DNA from: HGM04593 sp045636125 | GTDB taxonomy: Bacteria; Bacteroidota; Bacteroidia; Bacteroidales; Bacteroidaceae | Direction: 5' to 3' | Length of the DNA stretch: 42,804 nt | NCBI GenBank assembly: GCA_045636125.1 | Contig: JAZTWX010000015.1 | Span: 1-42,804 of the forward strand | Shown: positions 7,978 through 15,407 of the stretch, one piece after another | Layout: every line of letters begins with the position of its first letter | Numbering within the stretch: position 1 is the first letter of the stretch | The notes under the pieces: model-generated | Database searches by the model: none | What the model was told of the DNA's origin: nothing | What the model saw: the letters and a program-made list of their open reading frames with translations, nothing else | Translations under genes and position numbers: made by a program

Positions 7978-8844
7978 TTAGTCGACCATCACGCCGTTTG
8001 TGCGAAATTCTGAGAGAGAGTAGCCTGTGTGTCGCTTGAAATAGCGGTTAAGGTATGACTGGTCGGGGAAATGGAACTCGCCGACAAGCTCCTGGAAACT
8101 TTTGTGTGTGTACATAAGGGCTACTTGCAATTCAATAATTGTGTAGTGGTCTATAATCTCCTTTGCATTTTGCCCGCCTGCCCGCTGGCAAATGGAGTTG
8201 AGCTGGCGGGTAGAAATCTTGAGGCTGTCGGCGTAGAACTGCACCGAGCGGTTGTCCCTGAAATTGCGTGTGAGCAGCTGGCGGAATTCGTAGAAGAGCT
8301 TGTCGCGGCTCTCGGGGATGTGCTCCTTTGCGGGGCTTGCCTGTCCCTTGTTGAGGTGCTGTATGTAGAGCAACAGTGAATTTACCGCAAGTATCACATT
8401 CTGGCGGCAGAACTCAATGCTGCTGTCGTTCATACTCACCTCGGCATCGAGAATATCTATTTGCCTGAAGATATTGGAAATGAACTCTTTTTCGAGCTCG
8501 TTGCCTGCGCCCTGGTGGGTGCGGCGCTCAATGGCTTGCATAGCCTCGGGGCTCATTGCGCTGCGTGCTGCCAGCCAAATGTGTTTTGTGAGGCTTAAAA
8601 GGCGTGCCGAAAAGTCGCTTGTGATGTCGAGCAGTAAAATGCTCGAGTTCGATGGGCAAATGATTATCTGCCCGGGTGTGAAACGGTGCTTCTGCCCGTC
8701 TATTGTGAAGAGTGCTTCGCCACAGATGCAGTAGAATATTGATGTGTGTTGCATCTGGTAGCTGTGTTGAACAAATTGCTGCAACGACGATTGTGTTGTT
8801 GCGAACCCCTGTGAGGGGATTTTTTTCAAATAGACGTTGTTCAT
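7978..8844 (-). CDS. AraC/XylS family transcriptional regulator
   Basis: A 288-residue DNA-binding regulator. The N-terminal part (1-110) resembles a cupin-like sensing domain (GEALFTIDGQKHRFTPGQIIICPSNSS). The C-terminal 100 residues hold the paired helix-turn-helix domain: VQFYADSLKISTRQLNSICQRAGG for the first helix pair and the conserved tail FPDQSYLNRYFKRHTGYSLSEFR for the second. No ligand can be inferred. Its ATG lies only 18 bases after the 3' end of tmRNA on the same strand, with no terminator or -7 element between, so it is either read through from ssrA or driven from a promoter inside the RNA gene. No obvious target operon adjoins it. Confidence 0.9.
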   Translation of the reverse strand: MNNVYLKKIPSQGFATTQSSLQQFVQHSYQMQHTSIFYCICGEALFTIDGQKHRFTPGQIIICPSNSSILLLDITSDFSARLLSLTKHIWLAARSAMSPEAMQAIERRTHQGAGNELEKEFISNIFRQIDILDAEVSMNDSSIEFCRQNVILAVNSLLLYIQHLNKGQASPAKEHIPESRDKLFYEFRQLLTRNFRDNRSVQFYADSLKISTRQLNSICQRAGGQNAKEIIDHYTIIELQVALMYTHKSFQELVGEFHFPDQSYLNRYFKRHTGYSLSEFRTNGVMVD

Positions 8845-8862
8845 AGCTTTCCGTGCTTAGAG

Positions 8863-9257
8863 TGGAGCTAGAGGGAGTCGAACCCTCGTCCAAACGAGGA
8901 AACCATACGCTTTCTACACGCTTAGTCATCGGTAAGGTTTTCGTGCATAAACAAGACCGGGACCGCCAATTTATGCCTTATCCTCTAAAATTTCGCCACA
9001 GTATCGAGGCCTGCTGCGGCTAGTCCCGAGTTTACTGCACCACCGTATCGGATTGCTTCGGAACAACTGCGTCCGGGTGATGTCTCGTTCCCGCACCTGG
9101 TGCAGGAATAAAGCTAATCTACTGTACTTCGATTAAGCAGCGAGAGCATAAGATGTTTCGCCAGATAATTCTTTGACGGCTCTGATTATAGTGCTAACCG
9201 CCCAGGCACTGCGTGCTTACGTACCATTTCTACCCGCTGTCAAATCCAAATAGCCCC
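8863..9257 (-). ncRNA. ssrA: transfer-messenger RNA (tmRNA)
   Basis: Rescues stalled ribosomes by acting first as an alanyl-tRNA and then as an mRNA for a degradation tag. The 395-base RNA starts GGGGCTATTTGG and ends AGCTCCA, giving a tRNA-like acceptor GGGGCT/AGCTCC. The T arm GAGGG-TTCGACT-CCCTC lies just before the 3' end. The tag reading frame at 9136-9162 encodes GETSYALAA followed by TAA; the resume codon (GGC) is inferred by comparison with Bacteroidetes tags. It starts about 95 bases from the 5' end, as in other tmRNAs. CCA is not encoded. Confidence 0.96.
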
Positions 9258-9278
9258 GAGTAGTGGTATATTCTTTTA

Positions 9279-9309
9279 CAAAGGTATGGGCTTTTTTGTT
9301 CAGTTCAAA
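9279..9309 (-). promoter_or_regulatory. promoter of ssrA
   Basis: On the minus strand TTTG (9306-9309) is separated by exactly 19 bases from TACCTTTG (9279-9286), a textbook Bacteroidetes -33/-7 pair. Transcription would start near 9273, about 16 bases before the mature 5' end, leaving a short leader for RNase P to remove. Confidence 0.8.
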
Positions 9310-9372
9310 AATTTTGTACTCTTTTTTTGTAACAACGTGCGTTTTTTGTACAAAGGAGGTTTGTGGAGCGCT

Positions 9373-9405
9373 TTTTGGCAATGTGGCGGAAAATGAGTAA
9401 TTTTG
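9373..9405 (+). promoter_or_regulatory. promoter of the mntP-ccs operon
   Basis: TTTG near 9373-9376 and an exact -7 element TAATTTTG at 9398-9405 (spacing about 21). The predicted start near 9411 lies upstream of the ATG at 9436 and downstream of the TTG at 9403, so it fixes the start of the first gene. Confidence 0.6.
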
Positions 9406-9435
9406 CGGCGTAACTCACAGAATATTAAACGGCTT

Positions 9436-10008
9436 ATGACTCACTTATACGTGTGGCTGCTTGCGCTGGCCCTTGCAATGGATTGTTTCGCGGTGTCAAT
9501 TGCGAGCGGTGTTTCCTACGGAAAAATAAAGTGGAAACCAATGCTCACAATGGCTTTTCTCTTTGGTCTTTTTCAGGCGCTTAACCCACTTTTCGGGTGG
9601 CTGGCGGCCGACTGCTTCAGCTTTATCATTGAGAGTGTCGACCACTGGGTTGCGTTCGGTATTCTGGCCTTCCTGGGCGTGCGTATGATACTCGACTCCT
9701 TCAAGGCCGAAGAGGACAAGGTTCTTAACCCCACTTCGCTGAAGGTCATTTTCACACTTGCCATTGCCACAAGCATCGATGCGCTTGCGGTGGGTGTGTC
9801 GTTTTCTTGTATGGGAATAACCGAGCTCTCGCACCTGCTCTATCCGCTGGCGGTCATTGGCTTTGTCTCTTTTGTAATGTCGATGGTGGGGCTCTTTGTG
9901 GGAATATTCTTTGGCCGCGGCTTTGCCCGTTGTCTACGTGCCGAACTTTGGGGCGGGTTAATCCTCATTGCCATTGGCGTGAAGGTGCTTTTTGAACACC
10001 TCTCTTGA
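9436..10008 (+). CDS. mntP: MntP-type manganese efflux pump
   Basis: A 190-residue, six-helix inner-membrane protein of the MntP (former DUF204) family, which exports Mn2+. The first helix carries LALAMDCFAVSIASG and the fourth the matching ATSIDALAVGVSFS, the duplicated Asp-containing motifs of the family. FGLFQALNPLFGW and FFGRGFARCLRAELWGGLILIAIG are also characteristic. An upstream TTG at 9403 extends the frame but lies within the -7 element, so the ATG at 9436 is preferred. I see no Mn riboswitch-like structure in the short leader. The next gene begins 7 bases after the stop. Confidence 0.88.
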   Translation: MTHLYVWLLALALAMDCFAVSIASGVSYGKIKWKPMLTMAFLFGLFQALNPLFGWLAADCFSFIIESVDHWVAFGILAFLGVRMILDSFKAEEDKVLNPTSLKVIFTLAIATSIDALAVGVSFSCMGITELSHLLYPLAVIGFVSFVMSMVGLFVGIFFGRGFARCLRAELWGGLILIAIGVKVLFEHLS

Positions 10009-10015
10009 AAATCCT

Positions 10016-11407
10016 ATGCGTGCCGCACTTAAATATATCTCTTTCGGCTCCTTGGCGCTGCTTGCAGCGGTGCTTGTTGCCGGAACTTTGCTGGAGCGTT
10101 GCGCCGGGGTTGTGATATACTCCTCGCCGCTGTTTGTGGCTCTTTGGGCTGTGATGCTTGTTGCGGCGCTTATGTATATCTTTGTGAAAAAGGTTGCAGC
10201 GTCGTTGTTGCTGCACGTGGCTTTTGCGGTGGTGCTTGTGGGCGCTTTTGTAACCTACACTACAGCCGAGCGCGGCTCGCTCTTCCTGAGCAAGGGGGCT
10301 GTGCCGTCGAGTATGTTCGAGCGTGGCGACGGCGGGCTCGCAAAGCTTCCTTTCAGTGTGAAGTTAACCGGTTGCGGCGTGGAATTCTGCGCCGACGGGG
10401 TTACGCCCCGCGACTATTTTGCCGAAATTATGGTTGAACAGCCGGGTGGTGTGTCCGAGGCTGCCCGCCTTTCAATGAACCGCGTTCACGACCGTGGCGG
10501 TTATCGTCTTTTCCTCTCGGGCGTAGATGGCGACAACGCCACTCTGCTTGTGAACCACGACGAGTGGGGGACGGCTATTACATACGCCGGTTATTTGCTT
10601 GCAGTGGTTGGTTTTTCGTTGCTTTTCTTTGCGCGTAACACTTTGAGGGCTGCTCTTGTGCAGCGGTTGGCTGTAAAGCGTGCCGTTGTAACTACGGCTC
10701 TTCCCCGCGCTAACGGGTTGTTTCTCCCTCTCTTCTCTTTTGTGCCGTTGGCTGTTATCACCTACAATGGCGTGTGCCGTTGGGTGGAAACGGCTGTCTT
10801 CCCCGTGTCGAACGGTGCCGAAGCGATGATGTTCATTGCGTGGTGTCTCCTGCTTGCCGTGCTTTTCCTCAGCAAGAACCATAAACTTGCTCTTGGGGCG
10901 TTGTGTCTTGCGGCTATATGTGGCGTGGTGGCCTTTTTGAGCGGAATTTCAACCCCGGGGCCTGTGCAACCGATATTGCGCACGCCGCTGTTGCCGTTGC
11001 ACGTTATTACAATAATTATATCCTATGCCCTTATAGGGCTTTTGGCGGTGAATGCGCTTGTGTCCCTGTGTCTCTACGGCATAAAGCGTAACAGCGAGCG
11101 CCTTGAGGCTGCTGCCGTGTATGGACGTGTGATGCTCTACTTTGCCGTGGCCTTTCTTGTCGCCGGAATTTTTCTTGGTGCGGTGTGGGGGAATATCTCC
11201 TGGGGACGTTACTGGGGTTGGGACCCTAAAGAGGTGTGGGCGCTCATTACCCTCATAATATGTTCCTTTGGTTTCCACACCCGCTCGTTGCCTTTTATGG
11301 CACGTCCTTTGGTTTTTCACTGTTTCTGCCTTGTGGCTTTTGTGGCCGTGCTTTTCACCTATCTTGGGGTGAATTATCTATTGGGCGGGTTACACAGCTA
11401 TGCATAA
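10016..11407 (+). CDS. ResB-CcsA fusion, cytochrome c maturation (system II)
   Basis: Membrane protein that exports haem and attaches it to apocytochromes c on the periplasmic side. From the ATG at 10016 it has 463 residues. The N-terminal half is ResB-like: hydrophobic helices, then a periplasmic region with LPFSVKLTGCGVEF, SMNRVHDRGGYRLFLSG and a helix after WGTAITYAGYLL. The C-terminal half is CcsA-like with about eight helices and the haem-handling WWD motif GRYWGWDPKEVWALIT near 395-411, with flanking histidines (LPLHVI, GFHTRS, VFHCF). ResB and CcsA are separate proteins in many bacteria; the single chain seen here is the CcsBA-type arrangement. A TTG at 9992 would overlap mntP and is less likely. 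Confidence 0.9.
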   Translation: MRAALKYISFGSLALLAAVLVAGTLLERCAGVVIYSSPLFVALWAVMLVAALMYIFVKKVAASLLLHVAFAVVLVGAFVTYTTAERGSLFLSKGAVPSSMFERGDGGLAKLPFSVKLTGCGVEFCADGVTPRDYFAEIMVEQPGGVSEAARLSMNRVHDRGGYRLFLSGVDGDNATLLVNHDEWGTAITYAGYLLAVVGFSLLFFARNTLRAALVQRLAVKRAVVTTALPRANGLFLPLFSFVPLAVITYNGVCRWVETAVFPVSNGAEAMMFIAWCLLLAVLFLSKNHKLALGALCLAAICGVVAFLSGISTPGPVQPILRTPLLPLHVITIIISYALIGLLAVNALVSLCLYGIKRNSERLEAAAVYGRVMLYFAVAFLVAGIFLGAVWGNISWGRYWGWDPKEVWALITLIICSFGFHTRSLPFMARPLVFHCFCLVAFVAVLFTYLGVNYLLGGLHSYA

Positions 11408-11449
11408 AAGAAGTAGTGACTTCGGATTCGAAGTCACTACTTCTTTTAT
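11404..11449. terminator. bidirectional terminator between ccs and rny
   Basis: A perfect 21-bp inverted repeat (11404-11424 with 11429-11449) around loop GATT. The outer pairs are A/T rich, so the hairpin ends in TTCTTTTAT on both strands. It includes the stop codon of the ResB-CcsA gene and separates it from convergent rny. Confidence 0.85.
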
Positions 11450-11470
11450 GAAGGTGGGCTTTACCCCTTA

Positions 11471-13015
11471 TTATCGTGCGTAGTTCACTGCGCGTGTCTC
11501 GCGGATAACGGTAATCTTTACCTGTCCGGGGTAGGTCATTTCGTCCTGAATCTTCTTTGCAATTTCGCCCGACAAAAGCTCGGTCTGTTTGTCGTCGATC
11601 TTGTCGGCGCCTACAATTACGCGCAACTCGCGGCCGGCCTGTATGGCGTAGGTCTTTGTGACACCGGGGTAAGACATTGCAAGCTGCTCGAGGTCGTGCA
11701 GACGCTTGATGTAGGCCTCCACAATTTCGCGGCGTGCGCCGGGGCGTGCTCCCGAAATGGCGTCGCACACCTGAACGATGGGGGCGATGAGGCTGGTCAT
11801 CTCAACCTCGTCGTGGTGAGCGCCGATGGCGTTGCAGATATCGGGTTTCTCCTTGTATTTCTCGGCCAGCTTCATACCATACTCTGCGTGGGGCAATTCG
11901 GTCTCCTCGTCGGGCACTTTACCAATATCGTGCAAAAGGCCGGCGCGCTTCGCCTTTTTGGGGTTGAGGCCAAGCTCGGCTGCCATTACAGCGCAGAGGT
12001 TGGCTGTTTCGCGTGCGTGCTGCAAGAGGTTCTGTCCGTAAGAAGAACGGTATTTCATTTTACCGATAATGCGTATGAGCTCGGGGTGCAGGCCGTGTAT
12101 TCCAAGGTCGATTGTGGTGCGTTTACCAATTTCTATAATCTCCTCCTCAATCTGTTTCTTAACCTTTGCTACAACCTCCTCGATGCGGGCGGGGTGAATG
12201 CGGCCGTCGGCTACAAGCTGGTGAAGGGCGAGGCGGGCAATTTCGCGGCGCACGGGGTCGAAGGCACTGAGCACAATTGCCTCGGGGGTGTCGTCGACCA
12301 CAATCTCAACACCTGTAGCGGCCTCCAATGCTCTGATGTTGCGTCCCTCGCGGCCGATGATGCGGCCTTTCATCTCGTCGTTGTCGATGTGGAACACTGT
12401 AACAGAGTTCTCGATTGCAGTTTCGGTGGCAACGCGTTGTATTGTTTGTATTACAATTTTCTTTGCCTCTTTGCCGGCTGTCATCTTCGCATCGTCGATA
12501 ATGTCGTTGATGTACGACGCGGCCTGTGTCTTTGCCTCCTCTTTGAGCGACTCCACAAGGCGCTCTTTTGCCTCCTCGGCCGAAAGACCGCTGATGGCCT
12601 CGAGCTTTTCGCGCTCCTGCAGGTGCATCTTGTCGAGCTCCTCCTGCTTGCGCTCGAGCAGGCTCTTCTGTGCGTCGAGGTTCTCTTTGAGGTTGTCTAC
12701 CTCGTTCTTGCGGCGCTGCAAGTCCTCGTTGCGCTGGTTGAACTGAATTTCGCGCTGTTTCAGGTGGTGTTCGGCCTGCTGAATCTTGTTGTTGCGCTGT
12801 GAAATCTCTTTTTCAAGCTCGGCTTTCTTGTTAAGGAATTTCTCCTTCACTTCGAGCAGCTTGTTCTTTTTAATTACCTCGGCCTCCTTGTGGGCTTCGT
12901 CAATAATCTTGTTGAATTTTGACTTCAGGCCGAAACGTATTATTACGTATTGGCAGATGCAGCCTATAAGGGCTCCCGCAACTGCGCCAATGATTAATGA
13001 TGTTGGTGTAAACAT
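11471..13015 (-). CDS. rny: ribonuclease Y
   Basis: Membrane-anchored endoribonuclease that initiates mRNA decay. The 514-residue protein has a single N-terminal transmembrane helix (about 5-27), a long charged coiled coil (about 32-165), a KH RNA-binding domain (GRIIGREGRNIRALE at 217-231, then GVEIVVDDTPEAI) and an HD phosphohydrolase domain with LLHDIGK (360-366). Length and order match RNase Y. Start: ATG at 13015, followed by FTPTSLIIG. It lies downstream of zapA, separated by about 110 bases that contain a structured element. Confidence 0.95.
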   Translation of the reverse strand: MFTPTSLIIGAVAGALIGCICQYVIIRFGLKSKFNKIIDEAHKEAEVIKKNKLLEVKEKFLNKKAELEKEISQRNNKIQQAEHHLKQREIQFNQRNEDLQRRKNEVDNLKENLDAQKSLLERKQEELDKMHLQEREKLEAISGLSAEEAKERLVESLKEEAKTQAASYINDIIDDAKMTAGKEAKKIVIQTIQRVATETAIENSVTVFHIDNDEMKGRIIGREGRNIRALEAATGVEIVVDDTPEAIVLSAFDPVRREIARLALHQLVADGRIHPARIEEVVAKVKKQIEEEIIEIGKRTTIDLGIHGLHPELIRIIGKMKYRSSYGQNLLQHARETANLCAVMAAELGLNPKKAKRAGLLHDIGKVPDEETELPHAEYGMKLAEKYKEKPDICNAIGAHHDEVEMTSLIAPIVQVCDAISGARPGARREIVEAYIKRLHDLEQLAMSYPGVTKTYAIQAGRELRVIVGADKIDDKQTELLSGEIAKKIQDEMTYPGQVKITVIRETRAVNYAR

Positions 13016-13049
13016 AGGTTGTTACAAGTTTTTAATATATATAATAAAA

Positions 13050-13102
13050 CGCATCACAATATTCGGGAAAGGCGCGGGCCTTCCTGTGAATACGGTAATG
13101 CG
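13050..13102 (-). ncRNA. structured intergenic element between zapA and rny (attenuator/terminator or small RNA)
   Basis: On the minus strand an extended hairpin can form. The outer 8-bp stem is CGCATTAC/GTGATGCG (one G-U pair), then TATTC/GAATA, then an inner GGAAGG...CCTTTCC arm with a GC-rich loop. TTTTATTATATATATT follows at once, resembling a terminator tail. It may stop most zapA transcripts before rny, or be the 3' end of a small RNA. The internal loops between paired segments are more elaborate than in the other terminators here. Folding was done by eye. Confidence 0.45.
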
Positions 13103-13124
13103 TGACTTCTTAAAAATGTGGGGG

Positions 13125-13421
13125 TTATTCCTTGTTGGCAAGTGCCTTGTCAACCAAACGAGAAAGCTCGTTCACTTTGTATATAACCTCGGCTGAACCT
13201 ACACTGTCGGTCTTTTTCATAAGCTCCAGGGCTAGCTCGAGTGCAGTCATAAGCGCTGCTTTCAGGTCGCCTTGGTTCGAAAAGTCGTTTTTATATCTGT
13301 TCAGCTTCACGTTTGTCAAACGTGCTGCCTGGCGGTAATATGGTTCTTCGGCTGCATCAATTGTCAGCGGAAGGGATATGCCGTCAATAACAATGTTTAT
13401 TCCCAATTTTCTATCTTCCAT
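13125..13421 (-). CDS. zapA: cell division protein ZapA
   Basis: A 98-residue cytoplasmic FtsZ-associated protein that bundles FtsZ filaments at the division site. The N-terminal globular part has IVIDGISLPLTIDAAEEPYYRQAARLTNVKLN, the usual ZapA pattern, and the C-terminal half is a predicted coiled coil (LKAALMTALELALELMKK and VIYKVNELSRLVDKAL). Length matches the family. It follows the small coiled-coil gene by 21 bases and precedes rny. Confidence 0.88.
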   Translation of the reverse strand: MEDRKLGINIVIDGISLPLTIDAAEEPYYRQAARLTNVKLNRYKNDFSNQGDLKAALMTALELALELMKKTDSVGSAEVIYKVNELSRLVDKALANKE

Positions 13422-13442
13422 AATGCAGGGCCTCTTTTACGG

Positions 13443-13736
13443 TTATTTTTTTAGCGACTCAATGCATTGGTCGATTTCACGCACCAGCCTTGCCAGCCTC
13501 TCTTTTGTCTGCCCCACTTCGGCATCGCTGAGAGTGATGACTTTGGCTTGTTTAAGGTTGTTGTAGTTCTTCTCCCACGACAGGCAGCGCTGTTGTATAT
13601 CCTTGAGCGAGTTCTCCTTCTCCTCCAGGAGACGCGTAAGTTCTGCGTTGCGGCTTTGCAGCTGTTTGTAGTTGTGCAAGAGCAGGTGGAGCTTCTCCTC
13701 GAAATGAGCAAGTGTTGTTCTGTCGTTTTCTGTCAT
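13443..13736 (-). CDS. small coiled-coil protein upstream of zapA
   Basis: A 97-residue cytoplasmic protein, almost entirely alpha-helical and heptad-like (LHLLLHNYKQLQSRNAELTRLLEEKENSLKDIQQ), with no signal or membrane helix. I cannot name a family. Size, coiled-coil character and co-transcription with zapA suggest a partner role like that of ZapB in enterobacteria, but that is inference. The ATG at 13736 is preferred to an upstream ATG at 13790, which lies only about 12 bases from the predicted transcription start and adds a non-helical extension. Confidence 0.7.
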   Translation of the reverse strand: MTENDRTTLAHFEEKLHLLLHNYKQLQSRNAELTRLLEEKENSLKDIQQRCLSWEKNYNNLKQAKVITLSDAEVGQTKERLARLVREIDQCIESLKK

Positions 13737-13807
13737 TACTACCACAATCCTTTTTTGCAAACGGTGTGGAACGGGCGTGCCGGTTGCCACACAATTTCGC
13801 TATTGTG

Positions 13808-13815
13808 CAAATATA
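13808..13815 (-). promoter_or_regulatory. promoter of the coiled-coil/zapA operon (-7 element)
   Basis: TATATTTG on the minus strand matches TAnnTTTG exactly, with transcription expected near 13802 and a leader of about 66 bases to the ATG at 13736. The -33 region is not a clear match. Confidence 0.55.
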
Positions 13816-13881
13816 TGGGAATTTTTAGATATTTGAAAGGTTTGCGCCCATTTTTTGAAAAAAGCGCTGCGGTAGCTGCTA

Positions 13882-14460
13882 TTATACCATTTTTTCGGCC
13901 TGAAACATTGCGCGGTAGTGCTCGGCTTTCTTTTCCACGGCAAGGGGGTAGGCGCGTGAGGTCGATGGCATGCGCCAGAAATTTATGGTGCGCCCGCCTA
14001 TCGTGGCTGTGGTTTTTTCTCCAATGGCAGGCTCCTCGCAACCGGTGGCGGCGGTGAGAGTGTCGGTCGCCTTCTGCCCTGTGGTGACGATTGCGTGGCA
14101 TTGTGGCATTGTGGTAAGGAGCGCTTCAATGTCCACCGGGGTTACAACCTCAAGGAATTTGTCCGATGCGTTGTCTTTGAGGCGGCGCACCTCGAGTGCT
14201 GTGTCGTATATTGCTATCCCTTTTTCTGTAAGGAATCGTTTAATCTTCTCCTCGCGGAACTTTTTAGCAGCTTTTTCTACAAAATGTTCCTTTTCATCGA
14301 AGAATATAATGCCTAAAATACGCCAGAAGTCGTTGCCATAGTTCGGGTAATAGAATTCCATAGACCAGCGCACGGCGGGTGGCGGGAAACTGCCGAGAAA
14401 GAGTATTCTTGCGCCCTCGGGGGCAAAGGGAGGCCACGGGTGGCGTTCTATCTTGTTCAT
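13882..14460 (-). CDS. uracil-DNA glycosylase superfamily protein (MUG/HDG-like)
   Basis: A 192-residue DNA-base-excision enzyme by family. FLGSFPPPA (21-29) takes the place of the first UDG-superfamily motif. It is followed by FYYPNYGNDFWRILG (37-50), and the C-terminal MPSTSRAYP (164-172) matches the second motif, where MUG- and HDG-type enzymes have a similar PSTS sequence. This would place it among mismatch-specific or hypoxanthine/uracil glycosylases rather than classical UNG, whose GQDPYH motif is absent. The actual substrate is not clear. The ATG overlaps the stop of the upstream DUF2156 gene by 4 bases, so the two are translationally coupled. Confidence 0.8.
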   Translation of the reverse strand: MNKIERHPWPPFAPEGARILFLGSFPPPAVRWSMEFYYPNYGNDFWRILGIIFFDEKEHFVEKAAKKFREEKIKRFLTEKGIAIYDTALEVRRLKDNASDKFLEVVTPVDIEALLTTMPQCHAIVTTGQKATDTLTAATGCEEPAIGEKTTATIGGRTINFWRMPSTSRAYPLAVEKKAEHYRAMFQAEKMV

Positions 14461-15347
14461 TGTGGTATAATTTCGTATCGGTTGATTAGGTAGATGGGGG
14501 AGTAGGCTCTTTTTGCTTGTCGCAGCCCCGGGTCGCCAAGGTCCTCCTCGCGGTTTATGAGCGTTACTTGCGGGTACTCACGCAGAATGTCGGCGGCAAA
14601 TTCGCTGCACAGTGTCTCGTTGAGCCCAGGGTAGTCGCGGTCGGCCTTTTCAATGTGAATATAGAGCGTGTCGCCCCACACCTCGCCCAGTGTGAAGGCT
14701 ACAATCTTCCCGCCTATCTTTATTGTGGCAGCGGGTTGGGGGTATTTGTGGAGGTTCTCAACGGTGGCGATGCTCTGGCGTACCTCGTAGCAGCGCATAT
14801 GCTCTTCGTTGCACCCTTTTCCTTGTATGTATTCCTTTATTGCCTCGTGGTTGGCTGCGGTTTCGCGGCTGTACTCGTAGCCGGGGTATTCGGTAATGAA
14901 TTTCTTTTTGCGGTTGCGGCGCTTGCTCAGGGCTTTTCCTTGTAGCGTGGCTATCTCCTCGGCCGAGTGTATGTAGTCGGCCCAGCCGTCGAGCTCTTGT
15001 GTGGTGTGTTGCGGGAGCAGGGCTTTTATGGCGGGGAATAACTCCTCGGGTACGGCGGTGAGGCGTAGCGCGCAGCCTGTCTCCTTGCAATGTTCTTGCA
15101 GCGTGGTTATGCTTTCCTCTATTGACATTTTGCCGATGGGTGGCAGAAAGGCCGGGCTCTTGAGGTCGAGCTGCGAAAGGCACTCTATGAAAAGCGTGCC
15201 GCTGTACACGGCGTAACGGTAGTGCATATAGTTGCTCCACATTATGAGGTTGCCGGGTGTGTAGTCGCACGAGCGTGTGTAGCAGCCTGCGGCATACTCC
15301 GCGAGTGTGCCGGCCGCGTCTATTGTTATGGGGGTGAATTCCAGCAT
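14457..15347 (-). CDS. DUF2156 family protein, phosphatidylglycerol-lysyltransferase-like acyltransferase
   Basis: A 296-residue cytoplasmic protein of the DUF2156 type, which has two GNAT folds and is related to the catalytic half of MprF and to FemX-like transferases. Visible features are NLIMWSNYMHYRYAVYSGTLFIE near the N-terminus, LSKRRNRKKKFITEYPGYEYS in the middle and the C-terminal FAADILREYPQVTLINREEDLGDPGLRQAKRAYSP, whose NREEDLGDPGLR segment is highly typical of the family. No membrane flippase domain is present, so it is the soluble form common in Bacteroidetes. The real acceptor is unknown. It is coupled to the glycosylase gene downstream. Confidence 0.8.
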   Translation of the reverse strand: MLEFTPITIDAAGTLAEYAAGCYTRSCDYTPGNLIMWSNYMHYRYAVYSGTLFIECLSQLDLKSPAFLPPIGKMSIEESITTLQEHCKETGCALRLTAVPEELFPAIKALLPQHTTQELDGWADYIHSAEEIATLQGKALSKRRNRKKKFITEYPGYEYSRETAANHEAIKEYIQGKGCNEEHMRCYEVRQSIATVENLHKYPQPAATIKIGGKIVAFTLGEVWGDTLYIHIEKADRDYPGLNETLCSEFAADILREYPQVTLINREEDLGDPGLRQAKRAYSPIYLINRYEIIPQ

Positions 15348-15362
15348 AGTTGCTTTGTAAAC

Positions 15363-15393
15363 AAAAGCCTGCTCGTGGATGTGCGGGCAGGCT
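15363..15393 (-). terminator. intrinsic terminator of the yidC operon
   Basis: On the minus strand a 7-bp stem AGCCTGC/GCAGGCT (15366-15372 with 15387-15393), extendable by a few pairs, is followed by TTTTG. It lies 15 bases after the stop of the hypothetical gene downstream of yidC. Confidence 0.65.
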
Positions 15394-15407
15394 CTCGATA
15401 AAATATA

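Noticed and set aside
11696..12802. 368-residue plus-strand frame opposite rny
   Set aside because: Antisense to RNase Y, rich in Cys, Leu and Val without any family pattern.
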